From Comamonadaceae bacterium (GTDB taxonomy: Bacteria; Pseudomonadota; Gammaproteobacteria; Burkholderiales; Burkholderiaceae), in contig CANNNH010000011.1 in the NCBI GenBank assembly GCA_947505915.1, forward strand, positions 1 through 20,022: a stretch of DNA of 20,022 bases, read 5' to 3'. Every line of letters begins with the position of its first letter. The stretch's first letter is position 1. Below are positions 12,587 to 19,278 of the stretch, one piece after another. Made by a program: the position numbers and the translations under genes. The notes beneath the pieces are model-generated. The model had not been told where the DNA came from. It made no database searches and saw nothing but the letters and a program-made list of their open reading frames with translations.

Positions 12587-13189
12587 ATGCTTCCCCATGA
12601 TTTTTTTATCCGCCACTTCAACATCCTTCCCATTTTGTTAAGCACCCTGCTTGCGATGACTTTGGCCGGCAAGGCCAGCGCGCAAAGCAGCCCCCAGGCC
12701 CAGCTCGCCTGCCCTGCCATGCTGCAGCACACTTTTTTGCGCTTGCAAGATGAAAAGCCCCAGGAACTATGCCAGTACGCCGGCAAGGTGCTGATTGTGG
12801 TCAACACAGCCAGTTTTTGCGGTTTCACGCCCCAGTACGAAGGACTGGAGGCCTTGTCTGCTAAATACAAAGACCGCGGCCTGGTCGTTTTGGGCTTCCC
12901 TTCCAATGATTTTTCCCAGGAAAAAGGCAGCAACAAGGAAATTGCCGACTTTTGCGAGAACACCTTCAACGTGAAATTTCCCATGTTCGTCAAGTCTAGG
13001 GTCTCCGGCAGCGGCGCCAACCCGCTGTTCAAGCAATTGGCCGCGGCCAGCAGCACCCCGGCCCGCTGGAATTTCTACAAGTACATCGTCAGCCGTGATG
13101 GCAACAAGGTCAGTAGTTTCAACTCCACCGTAGACCCCAAGGACCCGCGCTTCATCAAAGCCCTGGAAAGCATGCTCGCAGCGAAGTAA
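12587..13189 (+). CDS. Exported glutathione peroxidase-family thiol peroxidase
   Basis: Reduces hydrogen or lipid peroxides with thiols; exported to the periplasm. With the ATG at 12587 the protein has 200 residues: a signal peptide (hydrophobic stretch 12-28, cleavage expected after ASA at 30-32), then the GPx fold. Peroxidatic Cys78 is in NTASFCGFTPQY, and Trp161-Asn162 in WNFYKYIV are the usual active-site pair. The usual catalytic Gln is replaced: the block reads GFPSNDF with Asp108 in the Gln place. Cys123 in DFCENTFNVKFPMF is a candidate resolving Cys, suggesting thioredoxin-type recycling. A GTG at 12533 would add 18 residues before the signal peptide and is less likely. A 109-base gap separates it from the next gene. 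Confidence 0.88.
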   Translation: MLPHDFFIRHFNILPILLSTLLAMTLAGKASAQSSPQAQLACPAMLQHTFLRLQDEKPQELCQYAGKVLIVVNTASFCGFTPQYEGLEALSAKYKDRGLVVLGFPSNDFSQEKGSNKEIADFCENTFNVKFPMFVKSRVSGSGANPLFKQLAAASSTPARWNFYKYIVSRDGNKVSSFNSTVDPKDPRFIKALESMLAAK

Positions 13190-13298
13190 AACTCATCAGT
13201 CATAATCATACTGAGTGGTTCGCCACCCACGTCGCTCACGCCCGCCAGGCTCCCACCTGCCATCGCCATTTTTCACACAGCCACAGAGCCGGACAGTC

Positions 13299-14687
13299 AT
13301 GACGCACTCCAGTCATCCCGCCCCTAGCGCCAACAGGCTGCGGATCGCCATCGTCGGCTCCGGCATTTCCGGTTTGGCGGCAGCGCACCGGCTGGCCGGC
13401 GAAGCCGAAGTCACCTTGTTTGAGGCCGGCGACTACTTTGGCGGGCATACCCACACAGTGGATGTCAGCTTGCCCGGCGCTGCCGGCACGGTGACACACG
13501 GCGTAGACACCGGTTTTTTGGTCTTCAACGAGCGCACCTACCCGAACCTGATTAAGCTGTTCAAGGAGCTCGGTGTGGCCACCGCCAAGTCGGAGATGTC
13601 GTTTTCCGTCAAAGTACCGGCGACCGGCAGCAAATCGGCGATGGAGTGGAGCGGCTCCAGCCTGAACAGCGTGTTTGCGCAAAGGGGCAATTTGCTGAAC
13701 TGGCGCTTTTGGCGCATGTTGATCGACATCCTGCGCTTTAACCGCCGCACCTCGGCGCTGGCCAAATCGGGCGCAGAAGCGGCCATGCTGCAACCCTTGT
13801 CTGAATTTTTGTTGCAGGAAAAGTTTTCTGACGAGTTTAGGGACTGGTATTTTTTGCCCATGATGGGCTGCATCTGGTCTTGCCCGACCGATCAAATGCT
13901 GCAGTTTCCAGTGGCCACCATGATCCGCTTTTGCCACAACCACGGCCTGATCCAGGTGGCCAATCGACCCCAGTGGTGGACCGTGACCGGTGGCGCGCGC
14001 CACTATGTCGACAAAATCATTGCCGGCATCACAGACAAGCGACTGGCCACACCCGTGCAAACCATCGAGCGACATGCAGGCGGCGTTCGCATCACCAGCG
14101 GCGAAGGCGCTGCATGCAGGACGGAAGAATTCGACAAAGTGATTTTGGCCACCCACAGCGACCGGGCGCTGGCCCTGCTGGCGCAGCCCAGTGCTGCTGA
14201 ACGGGCGCTGCTGGGTGCAGTGGCTTACCAAGCCAACCGCGCCGTGCTGCACACCGACACCTCGGTGCTGCCAACGCGCCCCCTGGCCTGGGCCGCCTGG
14301 AACTATGAGCGCGCAAGCGACAGCGGTCGCGAGTCCACGCAGGTTTGTCTGCATTACCTGCTGAATTTGCTGCAACCGTTGCCCTTTCAACAACCGGTGG
14401 TGGTTTCCTTGAACCCGGTCACACCCATCGCTGCTGAAAAAATACTGGGCAGCTTTGATTACGCACACCCCGTGTTTGACGGCGCCGCCATCCGCGCCCA
14501 AAAAGACCTGCCGGCCTTGCAAGGCAAGCAGCACACTTATTTTTGTGGTGCCTGGACGGGCTACGGATTTCATGAAGACGGTCTGAAGTCCGGCCTGCTG
14601 GTGGCTGAACTCATTGTGGACCTCAATGAACCCGCTTTTGTGGCGCCACCGCCTTTACTGGCCAACACCGAATGGCGCAAGGCATGA
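13299..14687 (+). CDS. FAD-dependent NAD(P)-binding oxidoreductase (amine oxidase-like), first gene of the lipid cassette
   Basis: A 462-residue flavoprotein with the dinucleotide-binding motif IAIVGSGISGLAAAHRLAG (residues 17-34), Glu42 for the adenosine ribose, the FEAGDYFGGHTHT segment typical of NAD_binding_8/amine-oxidase-type proteins, and a C-terminal FAD motif in YFCGAWTGYGFHEDGLKSGL. It probably oxidises, desaturates or reduces an unsaturated fatty acyl chain, by analogy with flavoproteins paired with Cfa-like methylases (for example BfaA/TmsA in actinobacterial 10-methyl fatty acid synthesis); that substrate is inferred. The frame is open from 13215, but the ATG at 13299 places the Rossmann motif at the usual distance. 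The next gene overlaps its stop by four bases. Confidence 0.88.
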   Translation: MTHSSHPAPSANRLRIAIVGSGISGLAAAHRLAGEAEVTLFEAGDYFGGHTHTVDVSLPGAAGTVTHGVDTGFLVFNERTYPNLIKLFKELGVATAKSEMSFSVKVPATGSKSAMEWSGSSLNSVFAQRGNLLNWRFWRMLIDILRFNRRTSALAKSGAEAAMLQPLSEFLLQEKFSDEFRDWYFLPMMGCIWSCPTDQMLQFPVATMIRFCHNHGLIQVANRPQWWTVTGGARHYVDKIIAGITDKRLATPVQTIERHAGGVRITSGEGAACRTEEFDKVILATHSDRALALLAQPSAAERALLGAVAYQANRAVLHTDTSVLPTRPLAWAAWNYERASDSGRESTQVCLHYLLNLLQPLPFQQPVVVSLNPVTPIAAEKILGSFDYAHPVFDGAAIRAQKDLPALQGKQHTYFCGAWTGYGFHEDGLKSGLLVAELIVDLNEPAFVAPPPLLANTEWRKA

Positions 14688-15466
14688 ACGCAGCAAGCAC
14701 GCCAGTCGCTTCAGCCCAGGCCCTGATCGGCTTTGGCGAAGTGCGGCACACGCGGCTCAAACCTGCGCATCACGCTTTCAGTTACCCGACTTATTTTTTA
14801 ATGCTGCCTCTGCGCGCCATGCAAACAGGCGGCAGCTCTGCGCTGGCACGCAACCGCCGGGGGCTCTTGAGCTTTCATGACAGCGACCACGGTGACGGCG
14901 GCAGCGATTGCCTGGCCTGGCTTGACGCGCTTTTGCTGGCTGAAGGAATTGCCGATGCGCAAGGCGAAGTCTGGCTGCACACCTACCCGCGCGTGCTGGG
15001 TTACACCTTCAAGCCCGTGAGTTTTTGGTACTGCCACCGCGCAGACGGCACACTTCGGGCCATCGTGGTTGAGGTGAACAACACCTTTGGCGAGCGTCAC
15101 TGCTACTTGCTCGACGCGCCACGTTACGGCCACGAACTGCGCGCCGACAAGGTGTTTCACGTCTCGCCCTTTTGCCGTATCGAAGGCAGTTACCGCTTTC
15201 GCTTCATGCGCGCCCGGCGAGACAACATTGAAAAAACCGTGGCCCGCATTGACCATGACGACGCCACCGGACCCTTGCTGCAAACCAGCGTGGCGGGTTC
15301 GCTGCAAACCATCAACGTGGCCAGTCTGCGCAAAGCCTTCTGGGGCTATCCGGCCATGACCTTCGGTGTGCTGGCCCGCATCCATTGGCAAGCCTTCAAG
15401 CTCTGGCGAAAGCACGTGCCTTTCATCTCCAAACCCCAGCCCCCCACTCTCTTTGTGACCCGATGA
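14684..15466 (+). CDS. DUF1365 protein, partner of the FAD oxidoreductase and Cfa-like enzyme
   Basis: A 260-residue cytoplasmic protein recognisable as DUF1365 from the N-terminal block GFGEVRHTRLKPAHHAFSYP (residues 17-34 region) and the central block YPRVLGYTFKPVSFWYCH (101-118) with VVEVNNTFGERHCYLL (128-142). The many conserved His, Tyr and Asn/Glu residues suggest an enzyme or cofactor-binding role, but no biochemical function can be read from sequence. Genes of this family usually sit between a flavoprotein and a Cfa-like methylase, as here. The ATG at 14684 overlaps the previous stop (ATGA), the same arrangement as at the next junction; an in-frame ATG at 14672 would add four residues. 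Confidence 0.88.
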   Translation: MNAASTPVASAQALIGFGEVRHTRLKPAHHAFSYPTYFLMLPLRAMQTGGSSALARNRRGLLSFHDSDHGDGGSDCLAWLDALLLAEGIADAQGEVWLHTYPRVLGYTFKPVSFWYCHRADGTLRAIVVEVNNTFGERHCYLLDAPRYGHELRADKVFHVSPFCRIEGSYRFRFMRARRDNIEKTVARIDHDDATGPLLQTSVAGSLQTINVASLRKAFWGYPAMTFGVLARIHWQAFKLWRKHVPFISKPQPPTLFVTR

Positions 15467-16767
15467 ACTCAACGCCCTCATCCGCCGACTCCAACAACTG
15501 CGCCGCATCACCCGGCCAGGCCGGCAAGACGCAGCCGCTGCCCGCCGACGCACCCGCCGCTGCGCGCAGCGCCATGAAACTACTGTCCCGCCTGAAGCAC
15601 GGTACGCTCACGCTGCAACTGCCCGGCGGGGGCGTACAGCGATTCGGCTCGGGCGGTGCGCCCATGGCCAGCTTGTACCTGCACAATTGGACGGTGTGCG
15701 GTGCCGCCCTGCGCTCTGGCGATATCGGCTTTGCCGAAAGTTACATTGCAGGTGACTGGAGCACGCCGCATTTGACCGATCTGCTGCGCCTGTTGATCCT
15801 CAACCGCAAAGAAGTCGAAGACGTGATCTACGGCACCTGGCTGGGACGGCTGGCCTACCGGCTCAAGCATTTACTCAATCGCAACACCAAAGCCAACAGC
15901 CAGAAAAACATACATGCCCACTACGACCTGGGTAACGCCTTCTACGAGCTCTGGCTGGACGGCACGATGAACTACTCGTCGGCGATTTTTGAGACGCCAG
16001 AGACCTCGATGAAGGACGCGCAAAACGCCAAAGTACGACGCGCGCTGCGCATGGTGCAGGTCCAGCCCGGCGATCGCGTGCTGGAGATCGGCTGCGGCTG
16101 GGGCGCCCTGGCCGAAATGGCCACCACCGAGTTCGGCGCCTCGCTGGTCGGCGTGACGCTGAGCACCGAGCAATTGCAATGGGCCCAGGCCCGCTTGACA
16201 CGCCTCGGTGTTCCTGCGGCCGCTGAGCAGCCACAAGCCAAGGTAACGCACGATTTGCGTTTACAGGACTACCGCGACATCGGCGTTAACAACCCGGCTG
16301 ATCAGTCTTTTGACGCCATCTGCTCAATCGAAATGATCGAAGCCGTTGGCCGCGAATACTGGCCGACTTATTTCAACACCATTGCGCGCTTGCTCAAGCC
16401 GGGCGGCCACGCCTGCATTCAGAGCATCGTGATTGACGACCATCTTTACGAGCGCTACATCGACTCAACCGACTTCATACAGCAGTACATATTCCCCGGT
16501 GGTTGCCTGCCTTCGCCCATGGTTTTCCGGGCCCATGCCCGCGCCGCCGGCCTGGAAGTGGTTGATGAACTAGCTTTTGGCCAGGATTACGCACACACGC
16601 TGCGGCTGTGGCGAGATGCCTTCCTGGCCCAAGCCCCGCAAGTGCTCAAGCTCGGCTTTGACACTCGCTTCATGCGCATCTGGGAGTTTTATCTCGCTTA
16701 CTGCGAAGCAGCTTTTGCCGAAGGCAGCACGGATGTTGTGCAATTCACCTTGCGCAAGCCAGCCTGA
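15463..16767 (+). CDS. Cfa-family SAM-dependent fatty acyl methyltransferase
   Basis: A 434-residue protein of the cyclopropane fatty acid synthase family, which adds a methylene or methyl from SAM to double bonds of phospholipid acyl chains. Visible: HAHYDLGNAFYELWLD (151-166), SAM motif VLEIGCGWGALAEMA (206-220), GVTLSTEQLQWA, SIEMIEAVGREYWPTYF (288-304) and QYIFPGGCLPS (341-351). Relative to E. coli Cfa, the bicarbonate-binding residues are partly changed: Cys139 becomes Ser173 (NYSSAIF), His266 becomes Gln320 (CIQSIVI), while Glu239 (Glu293) and Tyr317 (Tyr376) are kept. This, and the flavoprotein and DUF1365 partners, suggest a methylase making methyl-branched or furan fatty acid precursors (UfaM-like) rather than a cyclopropane. 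Starts in an ATGA overlap with DUF1365. Confidence 0.92.
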   Translation: MNSTPSSADSNNCAASPGQAGKTQPLPADAPAAARSAMKLLSRLKHGTLTLQLPGGGVQRFGSGGAPMASLYLHNWTVCGAALRSGDIGFAESYIAGDWSTPHLTDLLRLLILNRKEVEDVIYGTWLGRLAYRLKHLLNRNTKANSQKNIHAHYDLGNAFYELWLDGTMNYSSAIFETPETSMKDAQNAKVRRALRMVQVQPGDRVLEIGCGWGALAEMATTEFGASLVGVTLSTEQLQWAQARLTRLGVPAAAEQPQAKVTHDLRLQDYRDIGVNNPADQSFDAICSIEMIEAVGREYWPTYFNTIARLLKPGGHACIQSIVIDDHLYERYIDSTDFIQQYIFPGGCLPSPMVFRAHARAAGLEVVDELAFGQDYAHTLRLWRDAFLAQAPQVLKLGFDTRFMRIWEFYLAYCEAAFAEGSTDVVQFTLRKPA

Positions 16768-16769
16768 CC

Positions 16770-17369
16770 ATGCGAGGGCGCCACAAACTGATGGCAACGC
16801 TCAGCGCAATAACGCTGACGATGGGCTGGCCCGCCCACATTGTGGCCAGCTCGTTGGCGGTCCCCCTGCTCCCTCTTGCCGTCAAAGCACCGCCAGCTGA
16901 GCTACAGGACCTGCTGCCGAACGCCAGGCTGATTGGCCAGACCCGTTTGAGCGTCTGGGGCTTCAAAATTTACGACGCACGGCTTTGGAGCCCGCCCGGC
17001 TTGAACGCACGCAACTTTGCCAGCCAGCCCTTGGCGCTGGAGTTGGCCTACTTGCGGGACTTCTCTGCAGCAGACATCGTTGAGCGCTCACTCAAGGAAA
17101 TGCGCCGCAGCGCCAACTTGTCTGCTGCGCAGGCGCAGCAGTGGACGGCTGAGATGCTGCGTGTGTTTCCCGATGTGAAGGCTGGCGATCGTGTGTTGTG
17201 CCTGCACCGACCTGGCATCAGCGCCAGTTTTTGGCTCAACGGCCGGCCTATTGGCGAGATTGCTGACCCTGAATTTGCGCGCTTGTTTTTGGGCATCTGG
17301 CTGTCACCCCAGACGTCCGAGCCGGCCATGCGCCTGGCTTTGCTGGGGAGCGCCGCGCGTGAGCCTTGA
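16770..17369 (+). CDS. Exported chalcone-isomerase-like protein
   Basis: A 199-residue protein with an N-terminal signal-like segment (basic MRGRHK, hydrophobic to about residue 38) followed by a chalcone-isomerase-fold domain. The family signature is GQTRLSVWGFKIYDARLW (56-73), later KEMRRSANLSAAQ and LNGRPIGEIADPEFARLFLGIWLSP near the C-terminus. Plant proteins of this fold include non-catalytic fatty-acid-binding members, so binding of a free or modified acyl chain in the periplasm is a reasonable inference. True chalcone isomerase activity is very unlikely. The ATG is two bases after the Cfa-like stop, consistent with translational coupling; the C-terminal 11 bases overlap the transporter gene. 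Confidence 0.82.
   Translation: MRGRHKLMATLSAITLTMGWPAHIVASSLAVPLLPLAVKAPPAELQDLLPNARLIGQTRLSVWGFKIYDARLWSPPGLNARNFASQPLALELAYLRDFSAADIVERSLKEMRRSANLSAAQAQQWTAEMLRVFPDVKAGDRVLCLHRPGISASFWLNGRPIGEIADPEFARLFLGIWLSPQTSEPAMRLALLGSAAREP
17345..17361 (+). promoter_or_regulatory. Ribosome binding site that fixes a GTG start for the transporter gene
   Basis: GGGGAG at 17345-17350 lies 8 bases before a GTG at 17359. The only nearby ATG (17369) is out of frame, so this strong site inside the end of the previous gene decides the GTG start. Confidence 0.7.
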
Positions 17370-18714
17370 TGAGAACCAGCCCACTCAGGCGGCAGCACTG
17401 CACAGCAGCGCTTACGGTACGCGCAACGGTCTGACCTATGGCTTGATGGGTTTTCCACTGGCTTTTGCAGCCTTGCCGCTTTATGTGATTTTGCCCAACC
17501 ACTACGCCCGCAGTTTTGGCGTACCGCTGGCCACACTGGGCGCGATACTGCTGGGTGCGCGACTGTTTGACGCCTTCATCGACCCCGCGATCGGCAAACT
17601 GGTGGACCGGCTGTTTACACGCTCGGCCAACGCTGTTTTGGCTTTTGGTGCGGTCGCCGCGGTGGTGTTGGCCCTAGGCTTTATATTGCTTTTTTTCCCG
17701 CCTGCACTGTCGCAGACTGGGCTGCTTGCCTGGGCCGGCATCATGTTGATGATCACCTATGCCGGCTACAGTGCTTTGATGGTGGCGCACCAGGCTTGGG
17801 GCGCTTTGCTGGGAGGCAGCGAAACGCAGCAAAGCCGCATCGTCGCCTGGCGTGAAGGGCTGGGACTGCTGGGCGTGGTCACCGCCTCGGTGTTACCTGC
17901 CTTGGTCGGTTTGCCATCTACCGCGGCCGTGTTTTGCGCCGCGCTGGCGTTGGCCTGGTTGGGCTGGCAACGCGCCTTTCGACCCCCGGCCGGGCCGGTA
18001 AATAGGGACGCGCTGGCGCTCACCGCCGGCGGCCGCAGCCCGGTGCCTGCTGCCGGCTCGGTTTGGCTGCCATGGCAGCAAGCACCATTTCGACGGCTGA
18101 TGACTGTGTTCATCTTCAATGGCATTGCCAGCGCCGTGCCGGCCACACTGGTGTTGTTTTTCATTCAAGACCTGCTGCAAGCACCACCGGCTTTAGAACC
18201 GCTTTTTTTGGGCAGCTATTTTTTATGTGCTGCAATGGCCATACCGCTGTGGCTGGGCGCTGTCAAACGGTTTGGTCTGGCGCGCAGCTGGCTGGCGGGC
18301 ATGGCGCTGTCGATCGCTGTCTTTATCTGGGCCAGTCAACTGGGTGCTGGTGATGTGGCGGCCTTTGCGCTGGTCTGCGCCTTGTCGGGTGCGGCACTGG
18401 GCGCTGACCTGGCGCTGCCCGGTGCGCTGCTGGCCGGCGTGATACATGCCGGCCAGGTTCGCCATCCTGCGTTGGCGGCCGGTGGCTACTTTGGCTGGTG
18501 GAACTTCGCCACCAAGCTCAATCTGGCGCTGGCCGCCGGGCTGGCACTGCCCTTGTTGAGCCTGTTTGGCTACGCTCCGGGTGTGCGTGATGCCGGCGCG
18601 CTCAACGCCCTGGTGATTGCTTATTGTTTGCTGCCTTGTCTGCTCAAAATGCTGGCTGCAGTTTGCTTGTATGTTCTGGTTATACGACCCGGTCGAAAAG
18701 AAAGTAGCACATGA
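17359..18714 (+). CDS. MFS_2/GPH-type membrane transporter
   Basis: A 451-residue, strongly hydrophobic protein with about 12 membrane segments. The motif RLFDAFIDPAIGKLVDR (68-84) carries the Arg/Asp/Asp-Pro/Gly/Asp pattern of the MelB-like GPH family, and SRIVAWREGLGLLG after a HQAWGALLGG segment (145-154) is the matching second signature. The family moves sugars by cation symport but also includes the lysophospholipid transporter MFSD2A, so movement of a lipid or lipid-derived compound would fit this gene group; the substrate cannot be read from sequence. Start is GTG with a strong ribosome binding site; the frame is open upstream to 17191 inside the previous gene. Overlaps its upstream neighbour by 11 bases and its downstream neighbour by four. 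Confidence 0.88.
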   Translation: MSLDENQPTQAAALHSSAYGTRNGLTYGLMGFPLAFAALPLYVILPNHYARSFGVPLATLGAILLGARLFDAFIDPAIGKLVDRLFTRSANAVLAFGAVAAVVLALGFILLFFPPALSQTGLLAWAGIMLMITYAGYSALMVAHQAWGALLGGSETQQSRIVAWREGLGLLGVVTASVLPALVGLPSTAAVFCAALALAWLGWQRAFRPPAGPVNRDALALTAGGRSPVPAAGSVWLPWQQAPFRRLMTVFIFNGIASAVPATLVLFFIQDLLQAPPALEPLFLGSYFLCAAMAIPLWLGAVKRFGLARSWLAGMALSIAVFIWASQLGAGDVAAFALVCALSGAALGADLALPGALLAGVIHAGQVRHPALAAGGYFGWWNFATKLNLALAAGLALPLLSLFGYAPGVRDAGALNALVIAYCLLPCLLKMLAAVCLYVLVIRPGRKESST

Positions 18715-19268
18715 AAACTCCGAGAAAACGATGGTTTTTTAGCTCCTTGGTGCTGGCCGCCGTGCTGGGCCTGAGCGCTTGCGCCGGACCGCAGGTGGCT
18801 GACTATGCAGCTGAAAAACCAGTGCTGGACCTGCGCCAGTACTTCAACGGCACCATTGACGCGTACGGACTGTTCACAGACCGCTCAGGCCGTGTCGTTA
18901 AACGCTTTACCGTGGTCATGACATGCAGCTGGCAAGGCCCGCCCGGCCAAGAAGTCGGCGTGCTTGACGAAGAGTTCAGCTATTCCGACGGCAGCCGTCA
19001 GCGTCGCATCTGGACGCTCACGCGCCAGCCGGACGGCCGCTACAGCGGCACAGCCGCAGACGTGGTGGGTCAGGCCACCGGCGAAGAAAAGGGCAATGCA
19101 TTTCGTTGGGGCTACACACTGCAACTGCCGGTTGATGGCCGTGTCTTTGAAGTGCAATTTGACGACTGGATGTACCTGATGAACGACAAGGTGATGATCA
19201 ACAGAGCTGTCATGAGCAAGTTCGGCTTTCAACTCGGCGAGGTGACCTTGTCCTTCGTCAAACGCTAA
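18711..19268 (+). CDS. DUF3833 lipoprotein
   Basis: A 185-residue lipoprotein: basic MKTPRKR, hydrophobic segment, lipobox LSAC with Cys24 as the lipid-attachment site, then a mature domain rich in beta-strand character. The residue after Cys is Ala, which does not signal inner-membrane retention, so outer-membrane sorting is expected. Recognised as DUF3833 from the LDLRQYFNGTIDAYGLFTDR start of the mature domain and the FDDWMYLMNDKVMINRA block near the C-terminus. Such proteins recur with Cfa-like/DUF1365 gene sets. Function unknown; lipid binding in the envelope is a guess. The ATG overlaps the transporter stop (ATGA). Confidence 0.87.
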   Translation: MKTPRKRWFFSSLVLAAVLGLSACAGPQVADYAAEKPVLDLRQYFNGTIDAYGLFTDRSGRVVKRFTVVMTCSWQGPPGQEVGVLDEEFSYSDGSRQRRIWTLTRQPDGRYSGTAADVVGQATGEEKGNAFRWGYTLQLPVDGRVFEVQFDDWMYLMNDKVMINRAVMSKFGFQLGEVTLSFVKR

Positions 19269-19278
19269 CTCCCACGCC

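Noticed and set aside
13196..13214. Small inverted repeat TCAGT/ACTGA before the FAD oxidoreductase gene as an operator or ECF promoter
   Set aside because: Arms are only 5 bp, and no -35/-10 pair resembling an RpoE/ChrR-type promoter could be placed with confidence.
13236..14573. 445-codon minus-strand open frame opposite the FAD oxidoreductase
   Set aside because: Composition is that of an antisense shadow and it covers a clear flavoprotein gene; no domain recognised.
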